DNA from: Rossellomorea sp. BNER
GTDB lineage: Bacteria; Bacillota; Bacilli; Bacillales; Bacillaceae_B
Length of the DNA: 64,000 nt
Assembly (NCBI GenBank): GCA_024213275.1
Contig: JANAVG010000003.1
Location: 1 to 64,000 of the forward strand
Direction of reading: 5' to 3'
Shown here in pieces: positions 1 to 14,379 of this stretch (within the stretch, counting starts at the first letter, position 1; each line of letters begins with the position of its first letter). The position numbers were made by a program, and so were the translations under genes. The notes below the pieces were generated by a model. The model was not told where the DNA came from. It worked only from the letters and a program-made list of their open reading frames with translations, and searched no databases.

Positions 1-368
1 TCATTCTCTGCTTTTAATAAATGGAGTTGAGCTTCAAGACATGCATTTTTTTCCTCGAGAGACAGCTCTCTTTCCCTTGGACGACCTGAATTTCTAGTTC
101 TAGTATCACTTAATCCGACTACACCATTCTTTTTATAAGCTGCCTGCCATCTCTTACTTGCGGCATGAATTCTAGTCATCCCTATGATCTCAGTATCAAA
201 CCCACAGTCTTCAAAGATTTGTCTTGAGAATTTCCCTTTTTCCTTCTCCGAAATGAATATTCTCTTAAAGTCATCTGTGTAAGTAATCCCCTTAGCACTT
301 ACTTTTTTTACATAAGGGTTCGCTGATAATAGTTTAATCTCTTTATCTGTAAACGTCTTTTTACTCAT
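1..368 (-). CDS. IS3-family transposase OrfA-like protein (partial)
   Basis: The frame runs on the minus strand from ATG at 368 and is cut by the window start, leaving about 122 codons. It begins MSKKTFTDKEIKLLS and contains an HTH-like stretch (SKRWQAAYKKNGVVGLSD) followed by a basic linker (RTRNSGRPRERE) and the start of a Glu/Leu-rich helix. That architecture (helix-turn-helix then leucine zipper) is typical of OrfA of IS3-family elements, which binds the terminal repeats and joins OrfB by programmed frameshifting. A GGGGAA precedes the start. The IS end lies just upstream at 417-462. OrfB would lie outside the window, so whether the element is intact is unknown. Confidence 0.8.
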   Translation of the reverse strand, partial: MSKKTFTDKEIKLLSANPYVKKVSAKGITYTDDFKRIFISEKEKGKFSRQIFEDCGFDTEIIGMTRIHAASKRWQAAYKKNGVVGLSDTRTRNSGRPRERELSLEEKNACLEAQLHLLKAEN

Positions 369-416
369 AATTTCCCCAGTCCCTACATTGTTGTCTAATT
401 GTTATTATACAAAAAA

Positions 417-461
417 GTACCCTATAGGTAGACTTTTTTAAGTGTCTATTCTATAGGGTAC
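417..461. repeat. Inverted repeat at the IS terminus
   Basis: GTACCCTATAG (417-427) and CTATAGGGTAC (451-461) are perfect 11-base inverted copies. A further 5-base pairing (TAGAC/GTCTA) lies inside them. The outer copy is the terminal repeat of the insertion sequence. The inner copy is subterminal and could be a second transposase binding site, or a hairpin that blocks read-through transcription into the transposase. Confidence 0.7.
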
Positions 462-620
462 ATATTAAACTGGTTTTGGTCTTTTTTTGCAAAAACCGTT
501 AAGTAACCCCTATGGTACTTTAAATATTTGCCTCCAAATATTGCATTAAAAATTAATTTCTAATTCTTACATATCTTAATTTCTACATAACAATCCATAC
601 TAGTAACAGGAGGGATGATG

Positions 621-887
621 ATGGATAAAGATTTAATAAAACTTGTTAATGAGCTAGAGATCTCATTGTTAGAGCTAAGTGAAGCATATTCTTCAAATAC
701 ACTGGTACAACACTACATCCAAGAAGAAAAGAGAGATATTGAGCATTTATTAAACCAAATCTATTTTAACCCTGAAGAAGTCTCCGCTCTACCCGTTGAA
801 ACTCTTGATTCAAGCTATATGATCTATAGTCCACATCAGAATTATAGTTGGAAAAAATATATAAAAAGGTCCACTTCGTTACATTAA
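621..887 (+). CDS. Small unassigned protein, possibly a shrunken TraR/DksA-like relic
   Basis: The frame encodes an acidic 88-residue protein. Three ATG codons stand in a row (615, 618, 621). The strong AGGAGGG at 608-614 is best spaced for the third. There is no signal peptide, membrane segment or zinc-binding cysteine. I do not firmly recognise it. The middle part (KRDIEHLLNQI, then EEVSALPVETL) resembles the two halves of TraR/DksA-type proteins (RDIEHxLxxI ... RLEALPxA) with the intervening zinc-finger segment missing. In B. subtilis a protein of that family (YlyA) is encoded just upstream of lspA. It may therefore be an internally deleted orthologue that is still translatable, but this rests on a short resemblance. 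Confidence 0.5.
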   Translation: MDKDLIKLVNELEISLLELSEAYSSNTLVQHYIQEEKRDIEHLLNQIYFNPEEVSALPVETLDSSYMIYSPHQNYSWKKYIKRSTSLH

Positions 888-923
888 TAATTTTTTATTT
901 ACTGGATTACATTTGTAAAAAAG

Positions 924-952
924 TGTTCATCCTATGGGAGTTATGCTAAAAT
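924..952 (+). promoter_or_regulatory. Putative sigma-A promoter of lspA-rluD
   Basis: TGTTCA (924-929) and TAAAAT (947-952) are separated by 17 bases, and the -10 is extended by TG at 944-945. It lies about 40 bases before the lspA start. The -35 is weak, so the extended -10 would have to compensate. Confidence 0.5.
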
Positions 953-992
953 GCTAAGGTAATCATTCTTATAGATGCGGAGGTTGCCTTAG

Positions 993-1487
993 TTGATTTA
1001 TTATCTTATTGCATTATTTATCATCGCATTAGATCAATTAACCAAATGGCTCATTGTGAAAAATATGGCTGTGGGTGAGAGTATAACGGTTATAGAAAAT
1101 CTTTTCTATATCACTTCTCATCGCAATCAAGGGGCAGCATGGGGTATACTCCAGGGACAGATGTGGTTTTTTTATATTATTACCATAATCGTTATTATTG
1201 GAATTGTTTATTATTTACAAAAACATGCAAAAGGTATTCCGTTATTTAGTGTTAGTTTAGCTTTTATGCTCGGTGGGGCAATTGGGAATTTTATTGATCG
1301 GTTATTTCGAAAAGAAGTGGTTGACTTTTTGAATACATACATTTTTTCTTATGACTTCCCAATTTTTAATATAGCTGATGCCGCACTATCAATTGGCGTG
1401 GTTTTATTAATTATTTACATGATACAAGAAGAACGTAAGGAGAAAAAGGAGAAATTAGATGGAAGTAATGGAGCACATCATTCATGA
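993..1487 (+). CDS. lspA: Lipoprotein signal peptidase (signal peptidase II)
   Basis: LspA is an integral membrane aspartyl protease that cleaves the signal peptide of diacylglyceryl-modified prolipoproteins ahead of the lipidated cysteine. The 164-residue product has four hydrophobic segments (about 3-22, 57-76, 84-104 and 128-147). It carries the family motifs NQGAAWG (45-51), GNFIDR (98-103) and FNIAD (125-129), with catalytic aspartates D102 and D129. Translation starts at TTG 993, nine bases after a GGAGG. The gene overlaps rluD by 29 bases, so the two are probably translated from one message. This pairing is conserved in Bacillus directly before the pyr operon. Confidence 0.97.
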   Translation: MIYYLIALFIIALDQLTKWLIVKNMAVGESITVIENLFYITSHRNQGAAWGILQGQMWFFYIITIIVIIGIVYYLQKHAKGIPLFSVSLAFMLGGAIGNFIDRLFRKEVVDFLNTYIFSYDFPIFNIADAALSIGVVLLIIYMIQEERKEKKEKLDGSNGAHHS

Positions 1488-2370
1488 GCAAGAAATTAGC
1501 GAACGATTAGATAAAGTTTTATCGACTATAGATGCAAGTTGGTCAAGATCACAGGTTCAACAGTGGATTAAGGACGGACATGTTTTGGTGAATGGGGAAT
1601 CCGTTAAACCTAATTATAAATGTGGATTAGGAGATTCCGTTAAGATTTCAATTCCAGAACCGGAAGTATTAGACGTTATCCCAGAAGAAATGGATTTAGA
1701 TATTTACTTTGAGGATGAAGATGTTGTAGTAGTGAACAAACCAAGAGGTATGGTCGTTCACCCTGCCCCTGGTCATCCGTCAGGAACTCTTGTGAATGGA
1801 TTAATGGCCCATTGTAAAGATCTATCAGGAATAAATGGTGTGCTAAGACCTGGAATTGTACACAGAATTGATAAAGATACATCGGGATTATTGATGGTAG
1901 CTAAAAACAATTTTTCTCATGAAAAGCTTGTTAATCAATTGGTTGAAAAGACGGTTACAAGAAAGTATAAAGCTGTCGTACACGGGAATCCACCTCATGA
2001 TTATGGAACCATTGATGCACCAATTGGAAGAGATACGAAAGATCGTCAAAGTATGGCTATTGTCGATAATGGAAGAAATGCTGTGACGCACTTCAGAGTA
2101 TTAGACAGATATAAAGACTATAGCCTTGTAGAATGTGAACTAGAAACAGGTCGAACACATCAAATTCGAGTTCACATGAAATATATTGGTTTTCCTTTAG
2201 CAGGTGATCCTAAATATGGTCCGAGAAAAACTCTTCCAATTAATGGGCAAGTCCTTCATGCAGGAGTGCTAGGTTTTATTCACCCAAGGACAGGAGAGTA
2301 CGTAGAATTCCAAGCAGATGAACCAGAAGAGTTTAAAGAAATCATTCGCTTTTTAGAATTAAACCGTTGA
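1459..2370 (+). CDS. rluD: RluA/RluD-family 23S rRNA pseudouridine synthase
   Basis: The 303-residue enzyme isomerises specific uridines in 23S rRNA; by family it is the RluD-like YlyB of B. subtilis. An S4 RNA-binding domain occupies about residues 14-75. The catalytic domain follows, with [11 protein letters not shown] (135-145) containing the nucleophilic D138, and RTHQIRVHM near 230. Start 1459 follows AAGGAG by seven bases and overlaps the lspA end. The stop codon at 2368-2370 overlaps the -35 box of the pyr promoter, so transcription of rluD runs straight into the pyr leader. The exact target uridines cannot be read from sequence. Confidence 0.93.
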   Translation: MEVMEHIIHEQEISERLDKVLSTIDASWSRSQVQQWIKDGHVLVNGESVKPNYKCGLGDSVKISIPEPEVLDVIPEEMDLDIYFEDEDVVVVNKPRGMVVHPAPGHPSGTLVNGLMAHCKDLSGINGVLRPGIVHRIDKDTSGLLMVAKNNFSHEKLVNQLVEKTVTRKYKAVVHGNPPHDYGTIDAPIGRDTKDRQSMAIVDNGRNAVTHFRVLDRYKDYSLVECELETGRTHQIRVHMKYIGFPLAGDPKYGPRKTLPINGQVLHAGVLGFIHPRTGEYVEFQADEPEEFKEIIRFLELNR

Positions 2371-2395
2371 CAAAGTTCGACGATAATTATAATAT
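2367..2395 (+). promoter_or_regulatory. Promoter of the pyr operon
   Basis: TTGACA (2367-2372) is followed after 17 bases by TAATAT (2390-2395); the overlapping TATAAT at 2388-2393 would give 15. It lies directly before the first PyrR attenuator. The -35 box shares bases with the rluD stop codon. Confidence 0.75.
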
Positions 2396-2416
2396 AGTCA
2401 TTAAGTGAATAAGGAA

Positions 2417-3122
<706 letters not shown>

Positions 3123-3130
3123 ATAGGAGT

Positions 3131-3256
3131 CCTTTTAAATGTAGTCCAGTGAGGCTAACAAAGGTCGGTATGTGAATGAATATTCTTCTTTAATGCAGAG
3201 TATCTATACACCTATGCCCTCTTTGTGCCTTATAAAGGATGCGAAGAGGGTTTTTT
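3131..3256 (+). promoter_or_regulatory. PyrR-responsive attenuator 2 (pyrR-pyrP)
   Basis: The binding loop AGTCCAGTGAGGCT (3143-3156) sits in a CCTTT/AAAGG stem (3131-3164). The terminator is CCCTCTT (3217-3223) pairing with AAGAGGG (3244-3250), with extra pairs inside, followed by TTTTTT. It lies between the pyrR stop and the permease gene. Confidence 0.92.
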
Positions 3257-3310
3257 GTATGAAAATAAAACCATTCATCATAGACGAAACATTAGAGGAG
3301 GAGATTGAAC

Positions 3311-4627
3311 ATGACTCAATCAAATGACCCCGTATTAGATGTACGGGATGTTCCGAACCCTACTAAATGGTTAACATTAAGTATCCAACATTTATTCGCA
3401 ATGTTTGGAGCAACGGTCCTAGTTCCTTTCCTAGTAGGGTTAAGTCCTGCAGTAGCACTTGTTTCAAGTGGACTCGGTACATTAGCCTATCTACTTATTA
3501 CTAGAGGACAAATTCCAGCCTTTTTAGGATCATCGTTCGCATTTATTCAACCGATCATTATTGCCAAGGCTGCAGGAGGAGCGGAAGCAGCTATGCTTGG
3601 AAGCTTTCTGGCTGGAATTGTTTATGGAATTGTAGCTCTGTTAATCTCCAAGTTAGGCCTTAAATGGCTTTTACGAATTCTACCGCCGATTGTAGTTGGA
3701 CCGGTTATTATGGTCATCGGACTTGGCTTAGCAGGGACAGCAGTCAATATGGCAATGTATGAAAATCCAGGGGCACAGGAACTAGTCTATAGCAACACTC
3801 ACTTTCTAGTGGCTCTTGCAACACTAGCGATTACCATTTTCTGTTCTATCTATTTAAAAGGAATCTTTGGACTTATCCCGATTTTAGCAGGGATTATTGG
3901 AGGATACGTTATTGCCCTTTTTGCTGGAATTGTAGATTTGACAGGTGTAAAAGATGCACCGCTGTTCCAAGTCCCTGATTTCTTCATTCCGTATGTTACC
4001 TACACACCGAACTTTAGTTGGGGAATTGCTGCAGCTATGGTACCAGTAGCGATTGTAACACTTTCAGAACACACTGGACATCAAATGGTTTTAAGTAAGG
4101 TAGTAGGTAGAAACTTTGTTGAAAAACCCGGATTACATCGCTCCATTCTTGGAGATGGGGTCGCGACCACGATTGCATCCTTTATTGGAGGTCCACCAAA
4201 CACGACTTACGGTGAGAACATCGGGGTGCTAGCCATTACAAAAGTGTTTAGTGTTTATGTGATTGGGGGAGCTGCTATTCTCGCTATTGTATTTGGATTC
4301 ATAGGGAAAATCACGGCTCTCATTAGCTCAATTCCATCAGCTGTTATGGGAGGCGTATCACTCCTATTATTCGGGATCATCGCTTCAAACGGTTTACGAA
4401 TGTTAATTGATAATAATATTGACCTAGGTAATAAACGTAACTTAATTATCTCATCTGTTATTCTTGTCATCGGTGTAGGGGGAGCGTTTGTGGAAATAAC
4501 TGAAACATTATCCTTATCTGGAATGGCATTAGCATCGATTGTTGGGATATTTTTAAACCTCGTCCTACCGGGCAGAGAAGAAAGTGAAAGAAAGCAAAAA
4601 TCATTTGAAGAAAATAAAGTAGCATAG
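3311..4627 (+). CDS. pyrP: Uracil permease, NCS2 family
   Basis: This uracil:proton symporter imports uracil for salvage. The 438-residue protein is highly hydrophobic, with about 12-14 membrane segments, and belongs to the nucleobase:cation symporter-2 (UraA/PyrP) family. The motif around GPPNTTYGENIGVLAITKV is the family signature. ATG 3311 is seven bases after GGAGGAG; an upstream in-frame TTG at 3305 is too close to that site. The gene is flanked by attenuators 2 and 3, so its expression drops when pyrimidine nucleotides are plentiful. The C-terminus is short, charged and cytosolic. Confidence 0.96.
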   Translation: MTQSNDPVLDVRDVPNPTKWLTLSIQHLFAMFGATVLVPFLVGLSPAVALVSSGLGTLAYLLITRGQIPAFLGSSFAFIQPIIIAKAAGGAEAAMLGSFLAGIVYGIVALLISKLGLKWLLRILPPIVVGPVIMVIGLGLAGTAVNMAMYENPGAQELVYSNTHFLVALATLAITIFCSIYLKGIFGLIPILAGIIGGYVIALFAGIVDLTGVKDAPLFQVPDFFIPYVTYTPNFSWGIAAAMVPVAIVTLSEHTGHQMVLSKVVGRNFVEKPGLHRSILGDGVATTIASFIGGPPNTTYGENIGVLAITKVFSVYVIGGAAILAIVFGFIGKITALISSIPSAVMGGVSLLLFGIIASNGLRMLIDNNIDLGNKRNLIISSVILVIGVGGAFVEITETLSLSGMALASIVGIFLNLVLPGREESERKQKSFEENKVA

Positions 4628-4630
4628 AAA

Positions 4631-4749
4631 CACCTTTTAAATATAAGTCCAGAGAGGCTTAAAAGGGTGGGATTGATTCGGTGAGAAGGCGAGATATGCT
4701 TTCTCCTATTCAAAAACACCCTGACTGGTAACTGGCAGGGTGTTTTTTT
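4631..4749 (+). promoter_or_regulatory. PyrR-responsive attenuator 3 (pyrP-pyrB)
   Basis: The binding loop AGTCCAGAGAGGCT (4646-4659) is enclosed by CACCTTTT/AAAAGGGTG (4631-4669). The terminator pairs ACACCCTG (4716-4723) with CAGGGTGT (4736-4743) and ends in a T-run. It gates all biosynthetic genes from pyrB on. Confidence 0.92.
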
Positions 4750-4751
4750 AG

Positions 4752-5675
<924 letters not shown>

Positions 5676-5688
5676 AGGAGGAAATCAG

Positions 5689-6975
5689 ATGAGTTGGATT
5701 ATTCGCAATGCAGAAACACTAAATAAAAATGGAAAGCTAAGCAAAGTAGATATTAAACTTGAGGGAAATAAAATTACTGATATTGGAACTGAACTTCAAG
5801 GTGACGACTTTCAAGAGTTTGATGCAGAGGGGTTGTTCGTATCACCTGGATTTGTCGATTTACATGTCCACTTACGAGAGCCAGGTGGAGAACATAAAGA
5901 AACCATCGATACAGGTACTAAAGCTGCTGCAAAAGGCGGGTTTACAACAATTGCAGCAATGCCTAACACGAGACCAGTACCTGACAATGTTGAAAATCTT
6001 CAAGCATTAAACCAAAAAATTCAAGAAACAGCTCACATCAGAGTTCTTCCGTATGCTGCGATTACAGAAAGACAAGTGGGGAAAGTGTTAAACGATTTCG
6101 AGGCATTGAAAGAAAACGGTGCATTTGCATTTACGGATGATGGAGTAGGAGTACAGTCAGCAGGAATGATGTATGAAGCGATGAAGGAAGCATCGCGAAT
6201 TGGCTCTTCCATTGTTGCTCACTGCGAGGATAATACACTCATTTATGGAGGAGCCGTTCACGACGGAACCTTTGCTAAAGAAAACAACATTGCAGGAATT
6301 CCATCCATCTGTGAAGCGGTACACATTTCAAGAGATGTCCTTCTTGCTGAAGCTGCAGGTGCTCACTATCATGTCTGCCATATCTCTACAAAGGAATCAG
6401 TCCGTGTAGTGAGGGATGCTAAGAAAGCAGGTATTAATGTAACTGCGGAAGTAACACCGCATCATCTGCTTCTATGTGAGGATGACATACCTGGACTAGA
6501 TTCCAATTTTAAAATGAATCCTCCTCTAAGAAGTAAAGAAGATCAACAAGCGCTGCTAGATGGACTTTTAGATGGAACAATCGATTTCATCGCAACAGAT
6601 CATGCACCACATACCGCAGAAGAAAAATCAGAAGGAATGGTACTCGCTCCTTTCGGAATTGTCGGTTTAGAAACGGCCTTTCCGTTACTATATACAAATT
6701 TTGTAGAAAAAGGAGTCTTTACACTAGAACAATTAGTAAACTGGATGACGAAAAAACCAAGTGATGTGTTCAATCTCCCATTGGGATCACTTGAGGTAGG
6801 GAAAGTTGCAGACCTCACACTAATCGATCTAGGAGAAGAGAAAGCAATCAATCCTAATGGCTTTTTATCAAAAGGGAAAAATACCCCTTTTACAAACTGG
6901 AAATGCAAAGGTTGGCCAAAAGCAACGTTTTTTGAAGGCTCACTAGTATGGAATGAAGGAGGAAAACAAGCATGA
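5689..6975 (+). CDS. pyrC: Dihydroorotase
   Basis: The enzyme cyclises N-carbamoyl-aspartate to dihydroorotate. The 428-residue type I dihydroorotase has the same length as in B. subtilis. The amidohydrolase metal motif [10 protein letters not shown] lies at about 57-66. Further metal ligands are in HCED and HHLL, and the C-terminal metal aspartate is in ATDHAPH. ATG 5689 follows GAGGAGGAAATC. The last four bases overlap the pyrAA start (ATGA), which indicates translational coupling. Confidence 0.97.
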   Translation: MSWIIRNAETLNKNGKLSKVDIKLEGNKITDIGTELQGDDFQEFDAEGLFVSPGFVDLHVHLREPGGEHKETIDTGTKAAAKGGFTTIAAMPNTRPVPDNVENLQALNQKIQETAHIRVLPYAAITERQVGKVLNDFEALKENGAFAFTDDGVGVQSAGMMYEAMKEASRIGSSIVAHCEDNTLIYGGAVHDGTFAKENNIAGIPSICEAVHISRDVLLAEAAGAHYHVCHISTKESVRVVRDAKKAGINVTAEVTPHHLLLCEDDIPGLDSNFKMNPPLRSKEDQQALLDGLLDGTIDFIATDHAPHTAEEKSEGMVLAPFGIVGLETAFPLLYTNFVEKGVFTLEQLVNWMTKKPSDVFNLPLGSLEVGKVADLTLIDLGEEKAINPNGFLSKGKNTPFTNWKCKGWPKATFFEGSLVWNEGGKQA

Positions 6976-8063
6976 AAAGACAACTCATATTAGACGATGG
7001 AACAGTATTTGTAGGTGAAGGATTTGGGGCAGAAGTAGATGTATTAGGAGAGGTAGTATTCAATACAGGGATGACAGGATACCAAGAAATTCTTTCAGAC
7101 CCTTCTTACTGTGGACAATTAGTAACCTTAACATATCCTTTAGTGGGGAACTACGGAATTAATCGAGATGATTTTGAAAGTATTACACCAGCGATCAAAG
7201 CTTTCATCGTAAGAGAAGTAGCCGACTTTGCCTCTAATTGGAGAAATGAAAATACATTAGATGAGCTATTAAAAATTAAAGGCATTCCAGGGATATCAGA
7301 GATAGACACTAGAAAACTAACAAGAATCATTCGAAAACATGGTGCAATGAAAGGAATCATCTGCTCTACTGAAGAGAATGTAGAAGAAATTCTTCACAAA
7401 CTAAAGGCTACTAAGTTTCCAAATGATCAGGTGAAGCAGGTATCTACAAAGACAGCCTATCCAAGTCCTGGAAGAGGATATAGAGTAGTTCTAATGGACT
7501 TTGGAATGAAACACGGAATCCTCAGAGAATTAAATAAACGTGATTGTGATGTGATTGTTGTTCCATATAATACCACAGCAGATGAAATTCGCCGATTACG
7601 TCCAGACGGGATCATGCTTTCCAACGGACCAGGGGATCCAAAGGATGTGCCAGAAGCGATTGAAACAATCAAAGAATTACTCGGGGAAATTCCGCTATTT
7701 GGGATTTGTCTTGGTCACCAATTATTTGCTCTAGCATGCGGCGGAGATACATTTAAAATGAAGTTCGGACATAGAGGATCGAATCACCCTGTAAAAGATC
7801 TAAAAACGGGTCAAATCGCTCTTACGGCACAAAACCATGGCTATGCAGTAGACGAAAATTCTCTTACAGATACTCGTTTAAAAGTAACCCATGTTGCGAT
7901 CAATGATGGAACAAACGAAGGTTTAAAACATCTAGATTATCCTGCTTTTACGGTTCAATATCACCCAGAAGCATCACCTGGACCTGAGGATGCCAATTAT
8001 TTATTCGATGAATTTTTAGAACTAATGAAAAAGGAAAAGAGAGAGGAGCTTCAACATGCCTAA
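6972..8063 (+). CDS. pyrAA: Carbamoyl-phosphate synthase, small (glutaminase) subunit, pyrimidine-specific
   Basis: The subunit hydrolyses glutamine and channels ammonia to the large subunit. The 363-residue product has the N-terminal CPSase small domain and a C-terminal class I glutamine amidotransferase domain. The nucleophile is C246 in GICLGHQ, and the His of the triad is in [10 protein letters not shown]. It overlaps pyrC by 4 bases and pyrAB by 8. Its position inside the PyrR-controlled operon marks it as the pyrimidine isozyme rather than an arginine-pathway carA. The name carA is equivalent. Confidence 0.96.
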   Translation: MKRQLILDDGTVFVGEGFGAEVDVLGEVVFNTGMTGYQEILSDPSYCGQLVTLTYPLVGNYGINRDDFESITPAIKAFIVREVADFASNWRNENTLDELLKIKGIPGISEIDTRKLTRIIRKHGAMKGIICSTEENVEEILHKLKATKFPNDQVKQVSTKTAYPSPGRGYRVVLMDFGMKHGILRELNKRDCDVIVVPYNTTADEIRRLRPDGIMLSNGPGDPKDVPEAIETIKELLGEIPLFGICLGHQLFALACGGDTFKMKFGHRGSNHPVKDLKTGQIALTAQNHGYAVDENSLTDTRLKVTHVAINDGTNEGLKHLDYPAFTVQYHPEASPGPEDANYLFDEFLELMKKEKREELQHA

Positions 8064-11000
8064 ACGTACAGACATTCACTCAATCCTTGTTATCGGAAGC
8101 GGTCCTATCATTATCGGTCAAGCAGCAGAATTTGATTATGCAGGAACACAAGCTTGTATTGCCCTTAGAGAAGAAGGATATCGAGTCATTCTTGTCAATT
8201 CCAATCCAGCAACCATTATGACGGATGCAGAGATGGCAGACAAAGTATATATTGAACCACTTACACTTGAGTTTGTTAGTCGTATTATCAGAAAAGAAAG
8301 ACCAGATGCCATCGTGCCTACACTCGGGGGGCAAACAGGCTTAAATCTCGCAGTTGAACTTGCACAATCAGGTGTATTAGAAGAGTGTGGAGTTGAAATT
8401 TTAGGTACAAAGTTATCAGCGATTGAAAAAGCGGAAGATAGAGATCTATTCCGTACCCTGATGCATGAATTAGGTGAGCCAGTACCAGAAAGTGAAATCA
8501 TTCATACTGTAGAAGAAGCTAGTAACTTCGTTAAACAAGTTGGATATCCAGTGATCGTTCGTCCTGCTTACACACTTGGAGGAACGGGTGGAGGGATTTG
8601 TCATAATGATGAAGAACTCGTTGAAATCGTAAGCTCTGGCTTAAAATACAGTCCAGTAACACAATGTTTACTCGAGAAAAGTATTGCAGGCTTTAAAGAA
8701 ATAGAGTATGAGGTTATGAGGGACGCAGCAGATAATGCCATTGTTGTGTGTAATATGGAGAATATTGATCCAGTGGGGATCCACACTGGTGACTCGATTG
8801 TTGTGGCACCGAGTCAAACCTTGAGTGACAGGGAATATCAAATGCTTCGTAATACGAGCTTAAAGATTATCCGCGCACTTGGAATTGAAGGTGGATGTAA
8901 TGTCCAGCTTGCACTCGATCCTGACAGTTTTGATTACTATATTATTGAAGTAAATCCACGTGTAAGTCGTTCATCTGCATTAGCATCAAAAGCAACAGGC
9001 TATCCTATCGCTAAATTAGCAGCGAAGATCGCAGTAGGGTTAACTCTAGATGAAATGATGAACCCTGTTACAGGAAAAACGTACGCATCCTTTGAGCCTG
9101 CACTAGATTATGTAGTTTCTAAAATCCCGCGTTGGCCATTTGATAAATTTGAAGCAGCGAAACGAAATCTAGGTACACAAATGAAGGCAACAGGGGAAGT
9201 AATGGCCATCGGAAGAACTTTAGAGGAGTCTCTATTAAAAGCCGTTCGTTCTCTTGAAAGCAATGTTTATCATTTAGAGCTACCAGATGCTAATAATGCT
9301 ACTGATGAATTGATTGAAAAACGAATCCGAAATGCGGGAGATGAACGTCTCTTTTATATCGGGGAAGCACTCAGAAGAGGAGTAACGATTGAAACCATCC
9401 ATGAATGGAGTAAAATCGATTTGTTCTTCCTTCATAAAATGAGAAATATTGTAGAATTTGAACAAGTGTTAAGAAATCAAGCTTTTCAACCGGAAATCGC
9501 GATAAAAGCTAAAAGAATGGGATTTGCTGATATCACTCTTGCAAAGCTTTGGAACTCAAACGAACGAGAGGTTTACCAGTGGAGAAAAGAAAATAGTATT
9601 ACTCCAGTCTATAAAATGGTGGACACATGTGCAGCAGAGTTTGAATCAGAGACACCGTATTTCTATGGGAGCTACGAGGAAGAAAATGAATCAATAGTAA
9701 CCAAGCGTGAAAGTGTGATGGTACTTGGTTCAGGTCCAATTCGAATCGGTCAAGGTGTAGAATTTGATTATGCAACAGTTCACTCTGTTTGGGCAATTAA
9801 AGAAGCGGGATATGAAGCAATTATCGTGAACAACAACCCTGAAACCGTCTCAACAGACTTCAGTATTTCAGATAAACTATACTTTGAACCGTTGACGATT
9901 GAAGATGTTATGCACATTATCGATCTTGAAAAGCCTACGGGAGTTGTTGTCCAATTCGGTGGGCAAACCGCTATTAATTTAGCATCAGAATTAGTGAATA
10001 GAGGCGTTAAAATCCTTGGGACTTCATTAGAAGATTTAGATCGTGCAGAAAACCGCGACAAGTTCGAGTCGACATTAAACGAACTAGAAATTCCACAACC
10101 AAAAGGAAAGACGGCCGTGTCAGTGGATGGAGCTATTAAGATTGCCTCTTCTATCGGTTATCCAGTCCTTGTGAGACCATCCTATGTATTAGGTGGTCGG
10201 GCAATGGAAATTGTCTACAGAGAAGAAGAGCTCCTACATTACATGGAGAATGCTGTAAAAGTAAATCCAGAGCATCCCGTATTAATTGACCGTTACTTGA
10301 CAGGAAGAGAAATTGAGGTGGATGCCATTTCAGACGGAGTAGATGTGGTCATCCCGGGAATCATGGAACATATAGAACGTGCTGGGGTTCACTCAGGAGA
10401 CTCGATTGCGGTATACCCTCCTCAGCAGTTAACAAAGGAACAGAAAGAAACGATCGTCGATTATACAACTAGGCTTGCGAAAGGGCTTAATATTAAAGGC
10501 CTTCTAAATATTCAATACGTTGTATCCAAAGGTGAAGTATTTGTCATAGAAGTTAATCCTCGTTCAAGTAGAACAGTACCTTTTATAAGTAAAATAACAG
10601 GTGTTCCAATGGCTAATATTGCGACAAAAGCAATTCTTGGAGTAGCTCTCAAGGACCAAGGCTATCAATCAGGACTAATTGATGAAAAGCAAGGAGTATA
10701 TGTAAAAGTTCCAGTATTCTCCTTTGCGAAATTAAGAAGAGTTGACATTACACTAGGACCTGAAATGAAATCTACTGGAGAAGTGATGGGGAAAGATGCA
10801 ACTCTAGAAAAAGCCTTATACAAAGGAATGGTTGCAGCTGGGATGCAAATGAAGGAATTCGGTTCCGTATTAATGACTGTGGCTAATAAGGATAAGGATG
10901 AGACCGTTCAACTAGCGAAACGATTCATTAACATTGGTTATCAGATTTTAGCTACAAAAGGAACAGCAGAGCACTTGATGAATAAAGGAATCCCGGTAAA

Positions 11001-11264
11001 AGAAGTTGATAAAATTGGATCTAAAGGGCCGACACTTTTAGACATTATTCAAAGTGGAGAAACTCAACTTGTGATAAACACATTAACAAAGGGAAAACAG
11101 CCTGAAAGAGATGGATTCAGAATCCGAAGAGAGTCCGTAGAAAATGGAATTCCATGTCTTACTTCACTAGACACAGCAGAAGCGATTTTAAGAGTGATGG
11201 AATCCATGACTTTCTCTGCGGAAGCACTACCACTAAGTTCGAATAAGGATGAGGCGGTGCTGCT

Positions 11265-11268
<4 letters not shown>
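8056..11268 (+). CDS. pyrAB: Carbamoyl-phosphate synthase, large subunit
   Basis: The subunit makes carbamoyl phosphate from bicarbonate, ammonia and two ATP. The 1070-residue protein has two homologous ATP-grasp halves (about 1-400 and 545-935). Each opens with a related GSGPI-IGQ-EFDYA block, in the first case near residue 13 and in the second near 560. An oligomerisation segment lies between them and a C-terminal MGS-like allosteric domain (about 935-1070) binds effectors. The length matches B. subtilis PyrAB (1071 aa). It overlaps pyrK by 4 bases. Confidence 0.97.
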
Positions 11269-13657
<2,389 letters not shown>

Positions 13658-13661
<4 letters not shown>

Positions 13662-14281
13662 AAAAAGAATTAGCAAAACAATTATTAGAAATTAAAGCAG
13701 TTTTCTTAAATCCATCAGAACCATTTACATGGTCCTCTGGAATTCAATCACCTATTTATTGTGATAACCGTTTAACGATGTCCTATCCTGAAGTAAGACG
13801 AGAAATTAGCAAAGGACTTGTGGAAATCATTCAACATCAATATCCCGACGTCGAAGTAATAGCAGGCACAGCAACTGCGGGAATTCCACACGCTGCATGG
13901 GTAAGTGAACGACTTGATTTACCAATGTGTTATGTCCGTTCAAAACCAAAAGCTCATGGGAAAGGGAAGCAAATAGAAGGTTATGTTAAAAAAGGACAAA
14001 AAGTAGTTGTGGTTGAAGACTTAATTTCAACTGGTGGAAGCTGTATAACCGCTGTAAACGCATTAAGGGAAGCTGGATGCGAAGTATTAGGGGTTGCAGC
14101 TATTTTCACCTATGAACTGGATAAAGGAATTGAACTCCTAGAGAATGCAGAAGTTGAAGCGCATGCGATCTCAGATTATACAAGCATGTTAGAAACGGCA
14201 TTAGAATTAAATGTCATTCAAGAAGATGAATTAGAGTCATTAAAAGAGTGGAAAAAGAACCCTGAGGTGTGGGGGAAATAA
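13658..14281 (+). CDS. pyrE: Orotate phosphoribosyltransferase
   Basis: The enzyme joins orotate to PRPP to give OMP. The 207-residue protein has the type I PRTase fold with PRPP motif [14 protein letters not shown] near 114-127 and a catalytic-loop lysine region ([15 protein letters not shown]). ATG 13658 overlaps the pyrF stop and follows GGGAGGG. It is the last gene of the operon; the terminator starts ten bases later. The sulfate-assimilation genes that follow pyrE in B. subtilis are absent here. Confidence 0.97.
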
Positions 14282-14290
14282 TACTAAAAT

Positions 14291-14364
14291 AGGGTAGTCC
14301 CAAAATCATGGTATCAGGATCAAACGATGTAGCTCCTGATACCTTTTGGGACAGCCCTGTTTTT
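14291..14364 (+). terminator. Terminator of the pyr operon
   Basis: A long two-part stem: GGTATCAGGA pairs with TCCTGATACC, and outside it GTCCCAAAA pairs with TTTTGGGAC, with AGGG/CCCT at the base and a T-run after. It is unusually long for an intrinsic terminator and shares its GGGACAGYCC base with the structure after ftsY (50155-50275). Confidence 0.85.
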
Positions 14365-14379
14365 ATTTGGCTGTTTTCG

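Larger units (their letters stand above)
1..462 (-). mobile_element. IS3-family insertion sequence, left end
   Basis: The element reads leftward and continues beyond the window. Its end at 462 starts with TGTACCCTATAG on the minus strand, the TG...CA type terminus usual for IS3 elements, about 95 bases upstream of the OrfA start. The target-site duplication cannot be tested because the other end is missing. It sits directly upstream of the lspA region, where other Bacillaceae usually carry ileS and a TraR/DksA-like gene, so it may mark a rearrangement. Confidence 0.7.

Noticed and set aside
417..461. The inverted repeat as a transcription terminator
   Set aside because: It has a T-stretch in the loop rather than after the stem, and its outer arm is the end of the insertion sequence.
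4255..4719. A 154-codon minus-strand frame over the end of pyrP and attenuator 3
   Set aside because: It runs through a membrane-protein gene and an RNA switch; the predicted product looks like the mirror of hydrophobic codons.
8136..8501. A 121-codon minus-strand frame inside pyrAB
   Set aside because: Antisense to a conserved ATP-grasp domain, with no independent support.
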